Below, piece by piece: positions 15,778-25,595 of a stretch of 33,846 nt of DNA. Origin of the DNA: an uncultured Bacteroidales bacterium (lineage in GTDB: Bacteria > Bacteroidota > Bacteroidia > Bacteroidales > Bacteroidaceae); NCBI GenBank assembly GCA_902796835.1, contig CADBQP010000025.1, positions 1 to 33,846 on the forward strand. The letters are read 5' to 3'. The position numbers and the translations under genes were made by a program. The number at the start of each line of letters is the position of its first letter. Position 1 is the stretch's first letter. Under the pieces are notes generated by a model, which ran no database searches, was not told the DNA's origin, and saw only the letters and a program-made list of their open reading frames with translations.

Positions 15778-18700
15778 ATGAGAAAAATTACTTCTCTTAT
15801 CGCTTCGTTGCTGATGATTTTCACGCTCGGAGCAAATGCACAAGAGGTGTACACCGTGACGTATTCCAGCAACGACCCCGAGGCCGGCTCCTTCTGGAGA
15901 GAAACCGGTGGCGTATGGTCGAAAGTCACTAGCGGATTTGCTAAGCGCTGGCAATCGAACTCGGACCCCATTGTAACCATCACGGCTACGGCAAACAACT
16001 ACAACCCAGCCGACTTCTCGTTCTGGAGAGGTTCAAACCGTCAGCCCAACACCGTTACAATCGACACCAAGTACAGAGTGGTGAGATTTTCAATCACCTT
16101 CCACAACCGTAACACATCGGGAGGTTCCGACTCTTACGGACCTCACGACCAGACACTGATTGTGGGCACAGACACCGTGACTGCCCATGGCACTGAAACT
16201 GCCACCGTATCGGGCGACTTCACCGAAGAGCCCACGGCCAGTTTCGTGTTCGAATTTGCCGACAGGTGTGCCAACACCGGCGCCATGATCGATGCATTCG
16301 TTATCGAATACATCGACAACCCCAATCTGGGTCGCGACTTCCTCACCGAAACCCTCGCCAACTACCCCTTCGACGAGGCTAAGTATCCTGCCGGCGACAA
16401 GCCCGGACAGTATCCCCAAGAAATGGTTGACGCCGTAGTCGATGCATTCTACCTTGCCATCGACCTCGATGCCGACCCCGAAGCTGCCGACGCCGACTGC
16501 AAGGCAGCAGCCGATGCTTATCTGGCAGCCCTCGCTGCACTTAAGAAGGCTCAAAACCCCGTAACCGTTACCAGCGGTTACTACTACATCGTTTCGGCCA
16601 AGAACGGCACAGCTGCCGAACCCATTGCCAACGTCGACACACTGAAGGGCCTCACAGCCATGTACTCGTCGGACGCCCTCTACAACGAGTTCCAACATGG
16701 CTTCGATGCATCTGTCGAAGGTGCCGATGCCGATCCTAAGTTCATCTATGAGGTGAAGGCCGTAACCGACAGCACCATCAAGGTCATCAACCTTCCCTTC
16801 CAAAAGGGTCTGAGAAACGTTTCCGGCCATAGCTACATCACCCTGACCGACGACGAAAGTCTCTATGGTGAATACAAAGTCATCACCAGCGGCGACTATC
16901 CCGGCTTTGCCATGCTTCGCAACAAAAACATCGAAGTATTCGGCGACGGACGCGACGCAGCCTACTGGGAACTCTACAGCTCAAGCGCCCTGACGAACTA
17001 TTCGCTCAGCACCAACCCCTTCATCAATGCCTTCCGCTTCATTCCCGTAAGCCAAGCAACCGTTGACGCTGTTAAAGACAAGATTCAAGTTCTGAAAGAC
17101 TCGCTCGACCAAGCCAACCGCAACACCGAACTCAACTCGCTCATCAACCAGGCACAGACCACCCGCGAAAAGGGACGCACCTTCAAAGTCGAAGGCGGTA
17201 CCTACGACGGAGCCTTCCCCACTGAGAGCGGTTTGATTACCAGTGCTGAACAACTGGCCTCCAACATTCAGGATCCGGGTGAAGGAAGCTACGCAGGCCT
17301 GCTCGACGGTGATTACAGCGGAAGCAGCTTCTTCCACACCTCGTGGCACGCTGGAGTGGGCGCCACTGAGCACCACTACATTCAGCTCGATCTTGGCGAA
17401 CCCGTTCAGACCCTGCTCGTGAAGTTCGCTACACGTAGCAACGCTGGCACCCCCGACCTTCCTTATGGAATTAAGGTTTATGGCGCCAACGACGCGGCTC
17501 TGGCTGCCGTGAAGACCGACAGCGTAAGAAAAGTTGACGCAACTACTCAAGAACCTATCGATTACTACCGTCTTACCACCGTGCCCACCGAAGATTGGGG
17601 CGAGCCCATTATGGAAGCTCAGTTTAACTGGGACAATGCCCTGCTCGATGGCGAAGGCAACACCGTTTCAATCAGCAACGGCCGCACAAGCGCTCCCATC
17701 AACAAGGGTGCTGGTCTCGTAACCCTCGAAATGCCCGAGGCCTACCGCTACATCCGCCTTGCCGTACAGAGCACCGTGCAGAGCACAGCCTCTGGTTCTA
17801 TTCGCAACAATGGCGACGGCTTCCCCTACTGGTATGCCTCTGAGCTCCGTGCCTATAAGGCCTCTCTCGATCCCAACTGCGTTTACGAACACATGGATCA
17901 GGAAGTGAAAAACGAACTCGACGCTGCCATCGCAGCCGCCAAGGCCGAGGCCGAGGCCAAGACTGCCACCCAGGCAACCATCGACCGTCTCGAGGCAGCC
18001 ATCGAAGCTTTCAATGCCGCATATCCCGACATAGCTAAGCTCAACGCCGCCATCGAAGATGCCCAGGCATTTGCCGACAGCGCAACCGTAGGCACTCAGC
18101 TTGCTCAGGTTCTCGAAGATAGCTATATAAACATTATCAGAAATGCAGTTAGCAGCGCTCAGGCTGTAGCCGCACAAGAAGTTCTCACCTTCACTGATTA
18201 TCAGAAAGCATTGCAGGCACTGGAAGATGCAATTGAGAGATTCGGCGACGGCGTAGTAGAACCCGAAGACGGCTACTACTTCATCAAGAGCCTCTCGAGC
18301 GGCGCTCCCGGCCAGAACTACGTAGCTGCCAACTACAGCGGAACGCAGAAAGATGAGTATGGCCGCATCTACTGGGGCAACAAGAACGCCACCGACATGG
18401 GCGACCGCCTCAATGCTCAATGGGAACTCAAGAAAGTGGGCAACCACCAGTTCACACTCCGCAACGCTGCCACCAACCTCTATCTGAGCAACGACACCAC
18501 TGCCCTGAGCATGCCTCTCTACCAGAGCGCAGAGCCCTACACCTTCAAGCTCCGCTTCGGTCGCTATGAAGGCGCCTTCAACCTCGTGCTCGACAAAGAC
18601 CTCTATGCCAACGCTTCTCCCGGTGCCGGAACCATCGTAACCTGGAACAGCGCAAGAGGCAACGACAACAGCGCCTTTGCCTTCGAAGAGGTTCAGACCT

Positions 18701-19317
18701 TCGACGGCACATGGAAGTTAGACGTGAAGGGCAATGGCGTTAACATCATCACCATGCCGTTCGACGCTTCGGCCGATGGCGACGTAACCTACTATCAAGT
18801 ATTAGGTCAGAGCGAAACCACCATTGAGCTCGAAGAAATCAGTGGCACCACCATTGCAGCCGGAACTCCATTCATCGTTGCGCCCAAAGATGCAAGTGTA
18901 ACCAGCACCAACATCTACACTGATGAAACCTCCGACTTTGCTGGCATCACTTACGTAACCGACGGTGCAAAGACCGTGAACGGCCTTGTAGGTACGCTCG
19001 ACGGTGCCGTAATCGACGCTAAGTACTGCGTAATGTATGGCGACTCCGTAGTGGCTGCCAACAGCGAGCGTCGTCAGACCATCGCTGCCAACACGGGTTA
19101 CTTCGACCTCTCTACTATGGGAACCGTAGATGAAGGAAGCGGCGCCATGAGCCTGCCCAAGAGCCACGAAGTAGCCACAGCTATTGCCGAAGTGCTCAAC
19201 GACGTGGCCAACAAGCAAAACGGTGTTTACACCATCCAGGGCATCCGTCTGAACAAGACCACCAACCTGCCTAAGGGTGTCTACATCATCAACGGACGCA
19301 AAGTGGTTAAGAAATAA
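15778..19317 (+). CDS. Large secreted multidomain protein B (paralogue of A)
   Basis: 1179 residues from the ATG at 15778, where a signal peptide nearly identical in style to protein A begins and ends GANAQ. An ATG at 15622 in the same frame lies upstream of the promoter and is rejected. The first 160 residues are a beta-sandwich-like unit unlike that of A. From there the layout matches A almost residue for residue: GYYYIVSA near 268, discoidin-like module about 515-697 (FFHTSWH, HYIQLDLGEPVQTLLV, YIRLAV, YWYASELRAYKA), helical repeats about 700-825, second trefoil-like segment from 831 (GYYFIKSL), pre-tail sandwich (IITMPFDA, IAAGTPFIVAP), and the tail GVYTIQGIRL with LPKGVYIINGRKVVKK. No catalytic motif. 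Own promoter and terminator. Confidence 0.86.
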   Translation: MRKITSLIASLLMIFTLGANAQEVYTVTYSSNDPEAGSFWRETGGVWSKVTSGFAKRWQSNSDPIVTITATANNYNPADFSFWRGSNRQPNTVTIDTKYRVVRFSITFHNRNTSGGSDSYGPHDQTLIVGTDTVTAHGTETATVSGDFTEEPTASFVFEFADRCANTGAMIDAFVIEYIDNPNLGRDFLTETLANYPFDEAKYPAGDKPGQYPQEMVDAVVDAFYLAIDLDADPEAADADCKAAADAYLAALAALKKAQNPVTVTSGYYYIVSAKNGTAAEPIANVDTLKGLTAMYSSDALYNEFQHGFDASVEGADADPKFIYEVKAVTDSTIKVINLPFQKGLRNVSGHSYITLTDDESLYGEYKVITSGDYPGFAMLRNKNIEVFGDGRDAAYWELYSSSALTNYSLSTNPFINAFRFIPVSQATVDAVKDKIQVLKDSLDQANRNTELNSLINQAQTTREKGRTFKVEGGTYDGAFPTESGLITSAEQLASNIQDPGEGSYAGLLDGDYSGSSFFHTSWHAGVGATEHHYIQLDLGEPVQTLLVKFATRSNAGTPDLPYGIKVYGANDAALAAVKTDSVRKVDATTQEPIDYYRLTTVPTEDWGEPIMEAQFNWDNALLDGEGNTVSISNGRTSAPINKGAGLVTLEMPEAYRYIRLAVQSTVQSTASGSIRNNGDGFPYWYASELRAYKASLDPNCVYEHMDQEVKNELDAAIAAAKAEAEAKTATQATIDRLEAAIEAFNAAYPDIAKLNAAIEDAQAFADSATVGTQLAQVLEDSYINIIRNAVSSAQAVAAQEVLTFTDYQKALQALEDAIERFGDGVVEPEDGYYFIKSLSSGAPGQNYVAANYSGTQKDEYGRIYWGNKNATDMGDRLNAQWELKKVGNHQFTLRNAATNLYLSNDTTALSMPLYQSAEPYTFKLRFGRYEGAFNLVLDKDLYANASPGAGTIVTWNSARGNDNSAFAFEEVQTFDGTWKLDVKGNGVNIITMPFDASADGDVTYYQVLGQSETTIELEEISGTTIAAGTPFIVAPKDASVTSTNIYTDETSDFAGITYVTDGAKTVNGLVGTLDGAVIDAKYCVMYGDSVVAANSERRQTIAANTGYFDLSTMGTVDEGSGAMSLPKSHEVATAIAEVLNDVANKQNGVYTIQGIRLNKTTNLPKGVYIINGRKVVKK

Positions 19318-19343
19318 CATCTTTCCACAACGCTGAAACAAAA

Positions 19344-19377
19344 GTCAGCCTTGGCTCGACCAAGGCTGACTTTTTTT
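19344..19377 (+). terminator. Terminator after secreted protein B
   Basis: A perfect 11-pair stem (GTCAGCCTTGG with CCAAGGCTGAC), loop CTCGA, then seven T. Confidence 0.92.
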
Positions 19378-19491
19378 GTGTCATAACTAAACACACGAAA
19401 AACGCAGGAGAACTCATTAACATACTTTTCGGACAAGCGCAAAAAATTAAGAAAAAAACACACAAACTTCAAGCCATTTAAATTTTATGTG

Positions 19492-19499
19492 TATATTTG
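19492..19499 (+). promoter_or_regulatory. -7 box of the FAS1-like lipoprotein gene
   Basis: TATATTTG, an exact TAnnTTTG, about 47 bases before the ATG. No TTTG at the -33 position. Confidence 0.6.
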
Positions 19500-19545
19500 C
19501 AAACTGAGTTACTATCGATACAAATAAAAACACATAACTAATACA

Positions 19546-21696
19546 ATGAAGATCAAAACCATTTCACGACTTCTTGTCGTAGCCCTGCTTGCTGTTTTCG
19601 TGAGCAGTTGCAGCGAAAACATTGACGATTCAGACTACGCCATCAAGGAAGAGCCCACTATGGCCGACTTCCTCGATGAGAACCCTGACTTGTCGCTCAT
19701 CAACAGCGTATTCAAGCGTGTGCGCCTCGGCCGCTCCGAAAGCGCTTCGTCAATCTATGCCGTGCTCTCTGCCCGCGGCCACTATACGCTTTTTGCCCCC
19801 AACAACGATGCTGTGCGCGCCTATTGCCAGGCCACAGTGGGCAGCGAAGATCCGGCTAACCTCAGCTACGAGCAAGCCCAACTCATCGCCTACAGCTGCA
19901 TCATCGACAACGGCAATTCCGAAGCCTACGAATCAGTGGAATTCCCCCAAAACGGCTCGTTCATCCTTGCCAACCTCTACGACCGCCTGCTCTCGTGCAC
20001 TGAGCTCACCGACTCCACTCGCGACGAACCTTTCTATCGCATCAACGGCTCCTCCGACATCATCAGTGCCGACCACCAGGTATCCAACGGATACGTACAC
20101 ATCGTCAACAACGTCATAGCTCCTTCGGCCGAAAACGTTGCTGAGCTCATCAAAGCAGCCGACAACATGCACATCATGGGCAAACTGCTCGACGTAACCG
20201 GCATTGCCAACCTCATTTCGGAAGAGCGCGATGCTGCCTACGAAGACGATCCCAACCTGCCCGAAAAGCGCTACTGGTCGTCGGTAGCCTTCAAGAGCGG
20301 CAACAACAACTGGGACATTCCCCAAAAGCGCTACCTCGGCTTCACGGCTTTCGTAGAACCCGACAGCATTCTCAACACACAGTGGGGCATTGACATGCCC
20401 GTGCTCGACGAAGCCGGCAACATCACCAACTGGGACAACATCCAGTCGCAGCTCGAGCAGAAGGCAGCTGCCGTCTACACCGACGCCACCAGTTCGGACG
20501 TAACCAGCCCCGACAACGCCCTCTATAAGTTTGTGGCCTACCACTTCCTCAAGGGAAAGATGGCCTACAACCGCTTTGTCCATCACTGCACAGAGCACAA
20601 CTACAAGTACGGCACAAACATTTTGGCCCCCCAAGACGTGAACTATACTGTCGACGTTTGGGACTACTACTACACGCTCGACATGGGAACCGACGGCCGC
20701 CGCGGCCTCATCAAGGTGCTCCAGGTGCCCAGCGTTGAAGACAACCACGCCATCTACCTGAACCGCATTTCGAAATACGACAATGGTTTGCAAGGCTCCT
20801 ACGAGGAAATCAGCACAACGCCCTTCACCCCCGGCATTGGTATCAACATCAAGATTAGTGAGCACAACGGCAACAACACCAACAATGCTTCTAACGGATA
20901 CTACTACCCCATCAGCGGTGTGCTCACCTACGACGCCACCACTCGCAATGCCCTTGGCAGCGAGCGCATCCGTATAGACCTCACCACCATTACCCACGAG
21001 CTCATTTCGAACAACTATCGCGGCACACAGTATGAAGCCTTCCAGCACGGCTACTTCGAAGACATCTTCGACGAAACCGAAGGCACCGAAATCTACTACC
21101 TGCAGTGCGGATGGAACGGAGTGGGCTACTGGCACGACTTCCAGGGCGACGAATACCTGTTCAGCGGACTCTACGACTTCAAGTTGCGTCTGCCGCCCGT
21201 GCCCGTTGACGGTACCTACGAAATCCGCATGGGTTCAGCCTTGAACTCGCTGCGCGGCATGTGCCAAATCTATTTTGGCGACGACCCCGACAACCTGCTG
21301 CCCGTAGGTCTGCCCTTCGACCTTCGCCAGAGCACACAATACGTGTCTGGCCAGGGTGCCGAAAACCCCGACATCCCCTTCATACTCGACGAGGACTTGG
21401 GATGGGACGAAGAACTCATTGCCGAGAACGACAAAGACCTTCGCACCCACGGCTACATGAAGGCTCCCAACTATTTCTGGGACTGCACCTACCAAGGACA
21501 GGTGCGCAAACAGGGTGCCGACAACCTGCCCTGCCTGCGCCGCATCATCACCGTCGACAACTTCAAGGCCAACAAGACCTACTACCTGCGCTTCAAGTCT
21601 TCGCTCAAGAAGCTCGACTCGCAATTCTTCGTCGACTACTTCGAACTCGTTCCCTCGAGCGTATTCAATGGAGTTGACCCCGAAGACACATGGTAA
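19546..21696 (+). CDS. Fasciclin (FAS1) domain lipoprotein
   Basis: A 716-residue protein. The lipoprotein signal ends in VSSC with the lipidated cysteine at residue 22, so it is anchored in the outer or inner membrane. A FAS1 domain spans about 38-200: the text SSIYAVLSARGHYTLFAPNNDAVRAY and GYVHIVNNVI carry the H1 and H2 FAS1 boxes. A second, divergent FAS1-like region follows (about 200-480, AFVEPDSILN, LYKFVAYHFLKGKM). The C-terminal 230 residues are beta-rich with many aromatic residues. FAS1 lipoproteins of this kind occur beside polysaccharide-utilisation genes in Bacteroidetes and are thought to act in adhesion or glycan binding. Here it sits between paralogues B and C with its own promoter and terminator. 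Confidence 0.88.
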   Translation: MKIKTISRLLVVALLAVFVSSCSENIDDSDYAIKEEPTMADFLDENPDLSLINSVFKRVRLGRSESASSIYAVLSARGHYTLFAPNNDAVRAYCQATVGSEDPANLSYEQAQLIAYSCIIDNGNSEAYESVEFPQNGSFILANLYDRLLSCTELTDSTRDEPFYRINGSSDIISADHQVSNGYVHIVNNVIAPSAENVAELIKAADNMHIMGKLLDVTGIANLISEERDAAYEDDPNLPEKRYWSSVAFKSGNNNWDIPQKRYLGFTAFVEPDSILNTQWGIDMPVLDEAGNITNWDNIQSQLEQKAAAVYTDATSSDVTSPDNALYKFVAYHFLKGKMAYNRFVHHCTEHNYKYGTNILAPQDVNYTVDVWDYYYTLDMGTDGRRGLIKVLQVPSVEDNHAIYLNRISKYDNGLQGSYEEISTTPFTPGIGINIKISEHNGNNTNNASNGYYYPISGVLTYDATTRNALGSERIRIDLTTITHELISNNYRGTQYEAFQHGYFEDIFDETEGTEIYYLQCGWNGVGYWHDFQGDEYLFSGLYDFKLRLPPVPVDGTYEIRMGSALNSLRGMCQIYFGDDPDNLLPVGLPFDLRQSTQYVSGQGAENPDIPFILDEDLGWDEELIAENDKDLRTHGYMKAPNYFWDCTYQGQVRKQGADNLPCLRRIITVDNFKANKTYYLRFKSSLKKLDSQFFVDYFELVPSSVFNGVDPEDTW

Positions 21697-21729
21697 AAAG
21701 TCTTTAAGCCACTACATGGATTCAAGCAT

Positions 21730-21764
21730 AAGGCCTCCGAGAAATAATCTCGGGGGCCTTATAT
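21730..21764 (+). terminator. Terminator after the FAS1-like lipoprotein gene
   Basis: AAGGCCTCCGAGA pairs with TCTCGGGGGCCTT (one G-T wobble) around AATAA, followed by a short AT-rich run. The T tract is weak, but the stem is strong. Confidence 0.75.
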
Positions 21765-21861
21765 ATTAAGGAGCTGAAGACAACAACAATCAAAGCCACA
21801 AAAAACACAGTTACCAGCCGTTAAAAAATGCAGGCAAACCATGTGTTTCGGTTTTTATGCG

Positions 21862-21869
21862 TACTTTTG
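21862..21869 (+). promoter_or_regulatory. -7 box of secreted protein C
   Basis: TACTTTTG matches TAnnTTTG. Transcription would start near 21876, so the in-frame ATG at 21857 lies before the transcript and the real start is 21902. Confidence 0.55.
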
Positions 21870-21901
21870 CCCACAAATTACTCACATTAAACACTTTAAC
21901 G

Positions 21902-24900
21902 ATGAAAAGATTCTACTTAATCCTTTCTGCTTTGTTCCTACTGCTATGCGGCAGTTTGCCCGCGGCAGCACAATATCAGGTTGCCGATGAGCCTTCGACC
22001 ACCCTGCTGGTAGGACAGGACATTGTGCTTCGCAATGGTCGCGGCAACAACGGCGACATCAGCGGCAGCACGCAATACCTCAAGTATTTTGCCGATGCCA
22101 GTGCCAACGACTTCTGGGCATCAACCGCTACCGAAGATTGCATCCTCCAAATAGTCGATGCAGGCACCGATGGCGGCAAACAGCTCTATTCGTTCAAACA
22201 CGTGAAGACGGGCAGCTACATCGAAGCCTTCAGCTACAACGCCATCACAGACTACAAGCTCCACTGGACCAACAACAGCGAGCACGCCCTGAAAGTCACC
22301 GTGGAAGAGGGCACCACACAAGACGGACTCTACACCGCCTTTGCTTTTAAAACCCTTTTCGGCACAAGCAACATCTATATGACGCCCCTCTCGCCCTTTG
22401 CCGGCTCGGTTCCGGGCATCACCACGTTTCATAATGCCGACTACTTCTACTACGATGCCTGGCTCATCTACGAGGTGGAGAAACTCAGCGGAAGGAGCGA
22501 GCTGCAGAACCTCGTGGACACCTACTTCCCCAACGGCGTAACGCGCAACACATGGAAGGTGGGCACCAATCCCGGCGCCATTGCCACAGCCACCTACAAC
22601 ACACTGCTCGCCGCCTATAACCACGCACAGTCCGTGCTGTCCAACGCCTCGGCCACCGACAGCGAAATCTCAACCGCCACCGACAGCCTGCGCAACAACT
22701 ACAACAAGGCCCTGGCCAGCATGGTGCCCATGACGGAGGGCTACTATTTCTTCAAAAACTACTTCACCGGTGGCTTTGCCACCTTCAACGAAAACGGCGA
22801 AAATGTGAACACCATCTGGACGACCTTCGATGCCCCCGACGTTTACGATGAAGGTGTGGACAACTTCATTTGGAAATTCGAAGCCAACACCGACGGCAAC
22901 TACATCATCACCAACGTGGCCACTGGCCGCGTGCTTTCGAGCGGCACGTACGAAAACCGCCCCGTGCCCCTGCTCGAAAACAGCGACTACGCCGGCTACT
23001 TCCGCGTGAGCTATCAAGGCAGCAATCCCGAGATGGTGCAGGGATACTTCAACATGAAAAACATGCGTGCCGGCGGCCGCACACTCTATGGTCTCTACGA
23101 CGGCTTCGCCATTGGATACGGGCCCAGCAACGATGAGCATGCCGACGCCGCGCTATGGGATTTCGTAGCCGTGCCCGACGAATTCATACAGACCATGGAG
23201 GAAAATAAGAACAAGGCAGCCCGTTTGAACGAGCTCTCCGAGTGGATAGACAAGACAGAGCAACTCTATGCCAAGTCGAAAGTCTACGACAGCCCCGTCA
23301 AGCTCAACGGCACGCTCGACACCCCGGGTCTCATTGACGAAATCACCACCAATGCTCAGGAGCCCAGCGAGGGCGACGTCAGAATGGGCTACGACAGCGA
23401 TGCCTTCACCTTCTTCCATTCCAACTGGAGCGCCGACTCCATAGCCCCGGCCAACTATCACTACCTGCAGGCTAAGCTCAGCCAGCCCCTATCCACGTTT
23501 GCCCTGAAACTGGTGAAGCGCATTTTCGAGAACGGCGGCTCCTATTATTCTAACAGCGCCAACCCCGAAACATTCACCATTCTGGCCACCAACGACACCC
23601 TCGATGCCACATCGTGGCAAACCATCGGCACCTATAAGGCCGTCTACAACTACGACCTCCCACTCTACGAAGGCGCCGTTGAGGAGAGCCAAATTCTACG
23701 CAACTATGTAAGCGTTAATTTCATAGAAATGCCAGCAGCCTACAAGTTTGTGCGCATGGCAGTAAACTCCACCCCATCGAATTCGCTCTGCAACGGATAC
23801 CCCTACTTCAACATTGCTGAAATAGGCATTTTCGATGCACAATACGATTCTGAAAACTCTGCCTTCGAAACCATCGCCGACAATGTGAAGCAAGCCCTTG
23901 CAACTGCCCTTGAAAAGGCCAAGACTGAGCTCGAGGCCGAAGAGGCCACCCAGGCCACCATCGACCAGCTTAAGGCTGCATATGCCGCCTTCGACGATGC
24001 CTTTGCCGACAGCGACGAGCTCATGGCCATGCTTCAGGAAGCACGCAGCTATCTCGATGCCGCTCTCGAAGACGACGAACTGCTGGGCTACTATGCCACA
24101 GGCAGCACCGACACGTTTGGCAAGAATCTCGATACCATCGAAGACCGCCTCACCGACATGACATCGCCATCGCTCGAGGAATATGCTGCCATGAAATCCG
24201 AGATAGAGAAAGCCATGGCCGAATTCGACACAAAACTCAACAAACCCGCCGGCGACAAGCTCTATTTCATTCAGAGCGCATCTGGTTTGTCCAGCGTCTA
24301 CGAACACTATGTCATGGCCTTCGACAATTCGTTCAGCGCCGTGAACCTGAGCAGAGAAGACGTAGTGGCCTCGCCCGGACAACACCTGAACTACATGTGG
24401 CGCATTGAGCCGCAAGCCGACAACACCTACGTTATTCGCAACGCAGCCACCGGCACCTACATGGGCGTTGGCACCACTGTCGGAGCCCCTGTCAACATGG
24501 CCACGGCCGGAGCCGCCATTAAATTGCGCAGTGCACGCGCTGCCAACGGAGCCTTCAACTTTGAAGTGCCCAGCGGTCTCTTCATCACCACGCCCAGCTA
24601 CGTAAGCAGCCTCACCCTGGCCGCCGAAGCCATGGGACAAGATGGTGCAGCCTTCAACATTGTGCCCGTCGACGACTATCAGGGTTGCTGGATACGCCGC
24701 ATCAACAGCAGCATAGACATTGTCACCATCCCCTTCGACGTGAGCGCCTCGAGCACCGAAGGCACGAACTACAAAGTGCTCGGCATCAAAGATAATGCCC
24801 TGCAACTTGCCGTCATCGACGACTACGAAACCATTCCGGCCGGAACACCGTTCATCTTCGTTGCCAACGAAGGCATGAGCGAGATGAACATCTATTCCGT

Positions 24901-25282
24901 GGAAGACGAAGACGGCCTGGCCATTGAATACGTGGTTCAACCCACCTCGCAAAACGGACTGGTAGGCACCCTGCTCCCCACCCGCATTGAGGCGCCCATG
25001 GGCATCGTGCGCAACGGACAGGTGGACCTCGCAGCCTCGAGCGGCACACCCGTGAGTGCCAACAGCGGATATTTCAATCTCAATGCCATCCCCGCCACCA
25101 CTGAGCAGGGAGCCCACCAGCTGCCCCTGAGCAGCGATGTCATCAACGGCATCGAGACCATCGACCTTCCTGCTGCCAAGGCCGCACAAGGCATCTACAA
25201 CCTGCAAGGTGTTCGCCTGCCCGAGGGACAAGCTCTTCCCAAAGGTGTTTACATCATTGGCGGCAAGAAAGTTATCAAGTAG
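21902..25282 (+). CDS. Large secreted multidomain protein C (diverged paralogue)
   Basis: 1126 residues from the ATG at 21902, which opens a typical signal peptide ending AAAQ. The module order matches A and B, but the sequence is more diverged: an N-terminal trefoil-like unit (YSFKHVKTGSYIEAF); helices; GYYFFKNYFTGG near 280; a discoidin-like module about 500-643 (FTFFHSNW, HYLQAKLSQPLSTFALKL, YKFVRMAVN, YPYFNIAEIGIFDAQ); FIVAR-like helices 650-780; a second beta-trefoil-like unit from 786 (KLYFIQSA, TYVIRNAATGTYMG); the pre-tail sandwich (IDIVTIPFDV, IPAGTPFIFV); and the tail GIYNLQGVRL, LPKGVYIIGGKKVIK. No catalytic motif. Its function is probably binding or adhesion at the surface. Confidence 0.84.
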   Translation: MKRFYLILSALFLLLCGSLPAAAQYQVADEPSTTLLVGQDIVLRNGRGNNGDISGSTQYLKYFADASANDFWASTATEDCILQIVDAGTDGGKQLYSFKHVKTGSYIEAFSYNAITDYKLHWTNNSEHALKVTVEEGTTQDGLYTAFAFKTLFGTSNIYMTPLSPFAGSVPGITTFHNADYFYYDAWLIYEVEKLSGRSELQNLVDTYFPNGVTRNTWKVGTNPGAIATATYNTLLAAYNHAQSVLSNASATDSEISTATDSLRNNYNKALASMVPMTEGYYFFKNYFTGGFATFNENGENVNTIWTTFDAPDVYDEGVDNFIWKFEANTDGNYIITNVATGRVLSSGTYENRPVPLLENSDYAGYFRVSYQGSNPEMVQGYFNMKNMRAGGRTLYGLYDGFAIGYGPSNDEHADAALWDFVAVPDEFIQTMEENKNKAARLNELSEWIDKTEQLYAKSKVYDSPVKLNGTLDTPGLIDEITTNAQEPSEGDVRMGYDSDAFTFFHSNWSADSIAPANYHYLQAKLSQPLSTFALKLVKRIFENGGSYYSNSANPETFTILATNDTLDATSWQTIGTYKAVYNYDLPLYEGAVEESQILRNYVSVNFIEMPAAYKFVRMAVNSTPSNSLCNGYPYFNIAEIGIFDAQYDSENSAFETIADNVKQALATALEKAKTELEAEEATQATIDQLKAAYAAFDDAFADSDELMAMLQEARSYLDAALEDDELLGYYATGSTDTFGKNLDTIEDRLTDMTSPSLEEYAAMKSEIEKAMAEFDTKLNKPAGDKLYFIQSASGLSSVYEHYVMAFDNSFSAVNLSREDVVASPGQHLNYMWRIEPQADNTYVIRNAATGTYMGVGTTVGAPVNMATAGAAIKLRSARAANGAFNFEVPSGLFITTPSYVSSLTLAAEAMGQDGAAFNIVPVDDYQGCWIRRINSSIDIVTIPFDVSASSTEGTNYKVLGIKDNALQLAVIDDYETIPAGTPFIFVANEGMSEMNIYSVEDEDGLAIEYVVQPTSQNGLVGTLLPTRIEAPMGIVRNGQVDLAASSGTPVSANSGYFNLNAIPATTEQGAHQLPLSSDVINGIETIDLPAAKAAQGIYNLQGVRLPEGQALPKGVYIIGGKKVIK

Positions 25283-25315
25283 CCCTGCTGCTCCACACAT
25301 TCACCACCCTTTCAT

Positions 25316-25352
25316 AATCGCCTCCCCACCCAAAAAGTGGAGAGGCGATTTT
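25316..25352 (+). terminator. Terminator after secreted protein C
   Basis: AATCGCCTC pairs with GAGGCGATT, and inner CCAC pairs with GTGG. TTTT follows. Confidence 0.8.
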
Positions 25353-25595
25353 CGTTGGCCCAAGACGCAGACCTTAACTTCTGTGAGCCCAAAAGGGAAG
25401 ATAACTGACCATTATTTTTCCACTATCGGCCACCTTGTTGAATTTTCACCACGGTGGGAATAGACCTGGTGAGCCAACGACGGGGCAAAGGAGGCACTCC
25501 AAGGCGAAAAAAACGAGAGAAAACATAGCGAGGAGGCATATTTTCTTTATATTTGCAAACATAGAAAAACAAAAATCCTTAAATCTACTTGTTAT
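25353..25595. other. Non-coding gap before the small membrane protein
   Basis: With the terminator region this forms a gap of about 310 bases without a gene. The only element I can support is the -7 box TATATTTG at 25548-25555, about 40 bases before the ATG at 25596. I saw no other structure in it that I trust. Confidence 0.5.
25548..25555 (+). promoter_or_regulatory. -7 box of the glycosidase operon
   Basis: TATATTTG, an exact TAnnTTTG. The leader to the ATG at 25596 would be about 33 bases. Confidence 0.6.

Noticed and set aside
21857..21901. Upstream in-frame ATG of protein C adding 15 residues
   Set aside because: It lies before the -7 box at 21862-21869, and the signal peptide starts at 21902.
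23696..25300. 534-codon open frame on the minus strand within secreted protein C
   Set aside because: Same reason: a shadow of the plus-strand gene, with no motif and no promoter.
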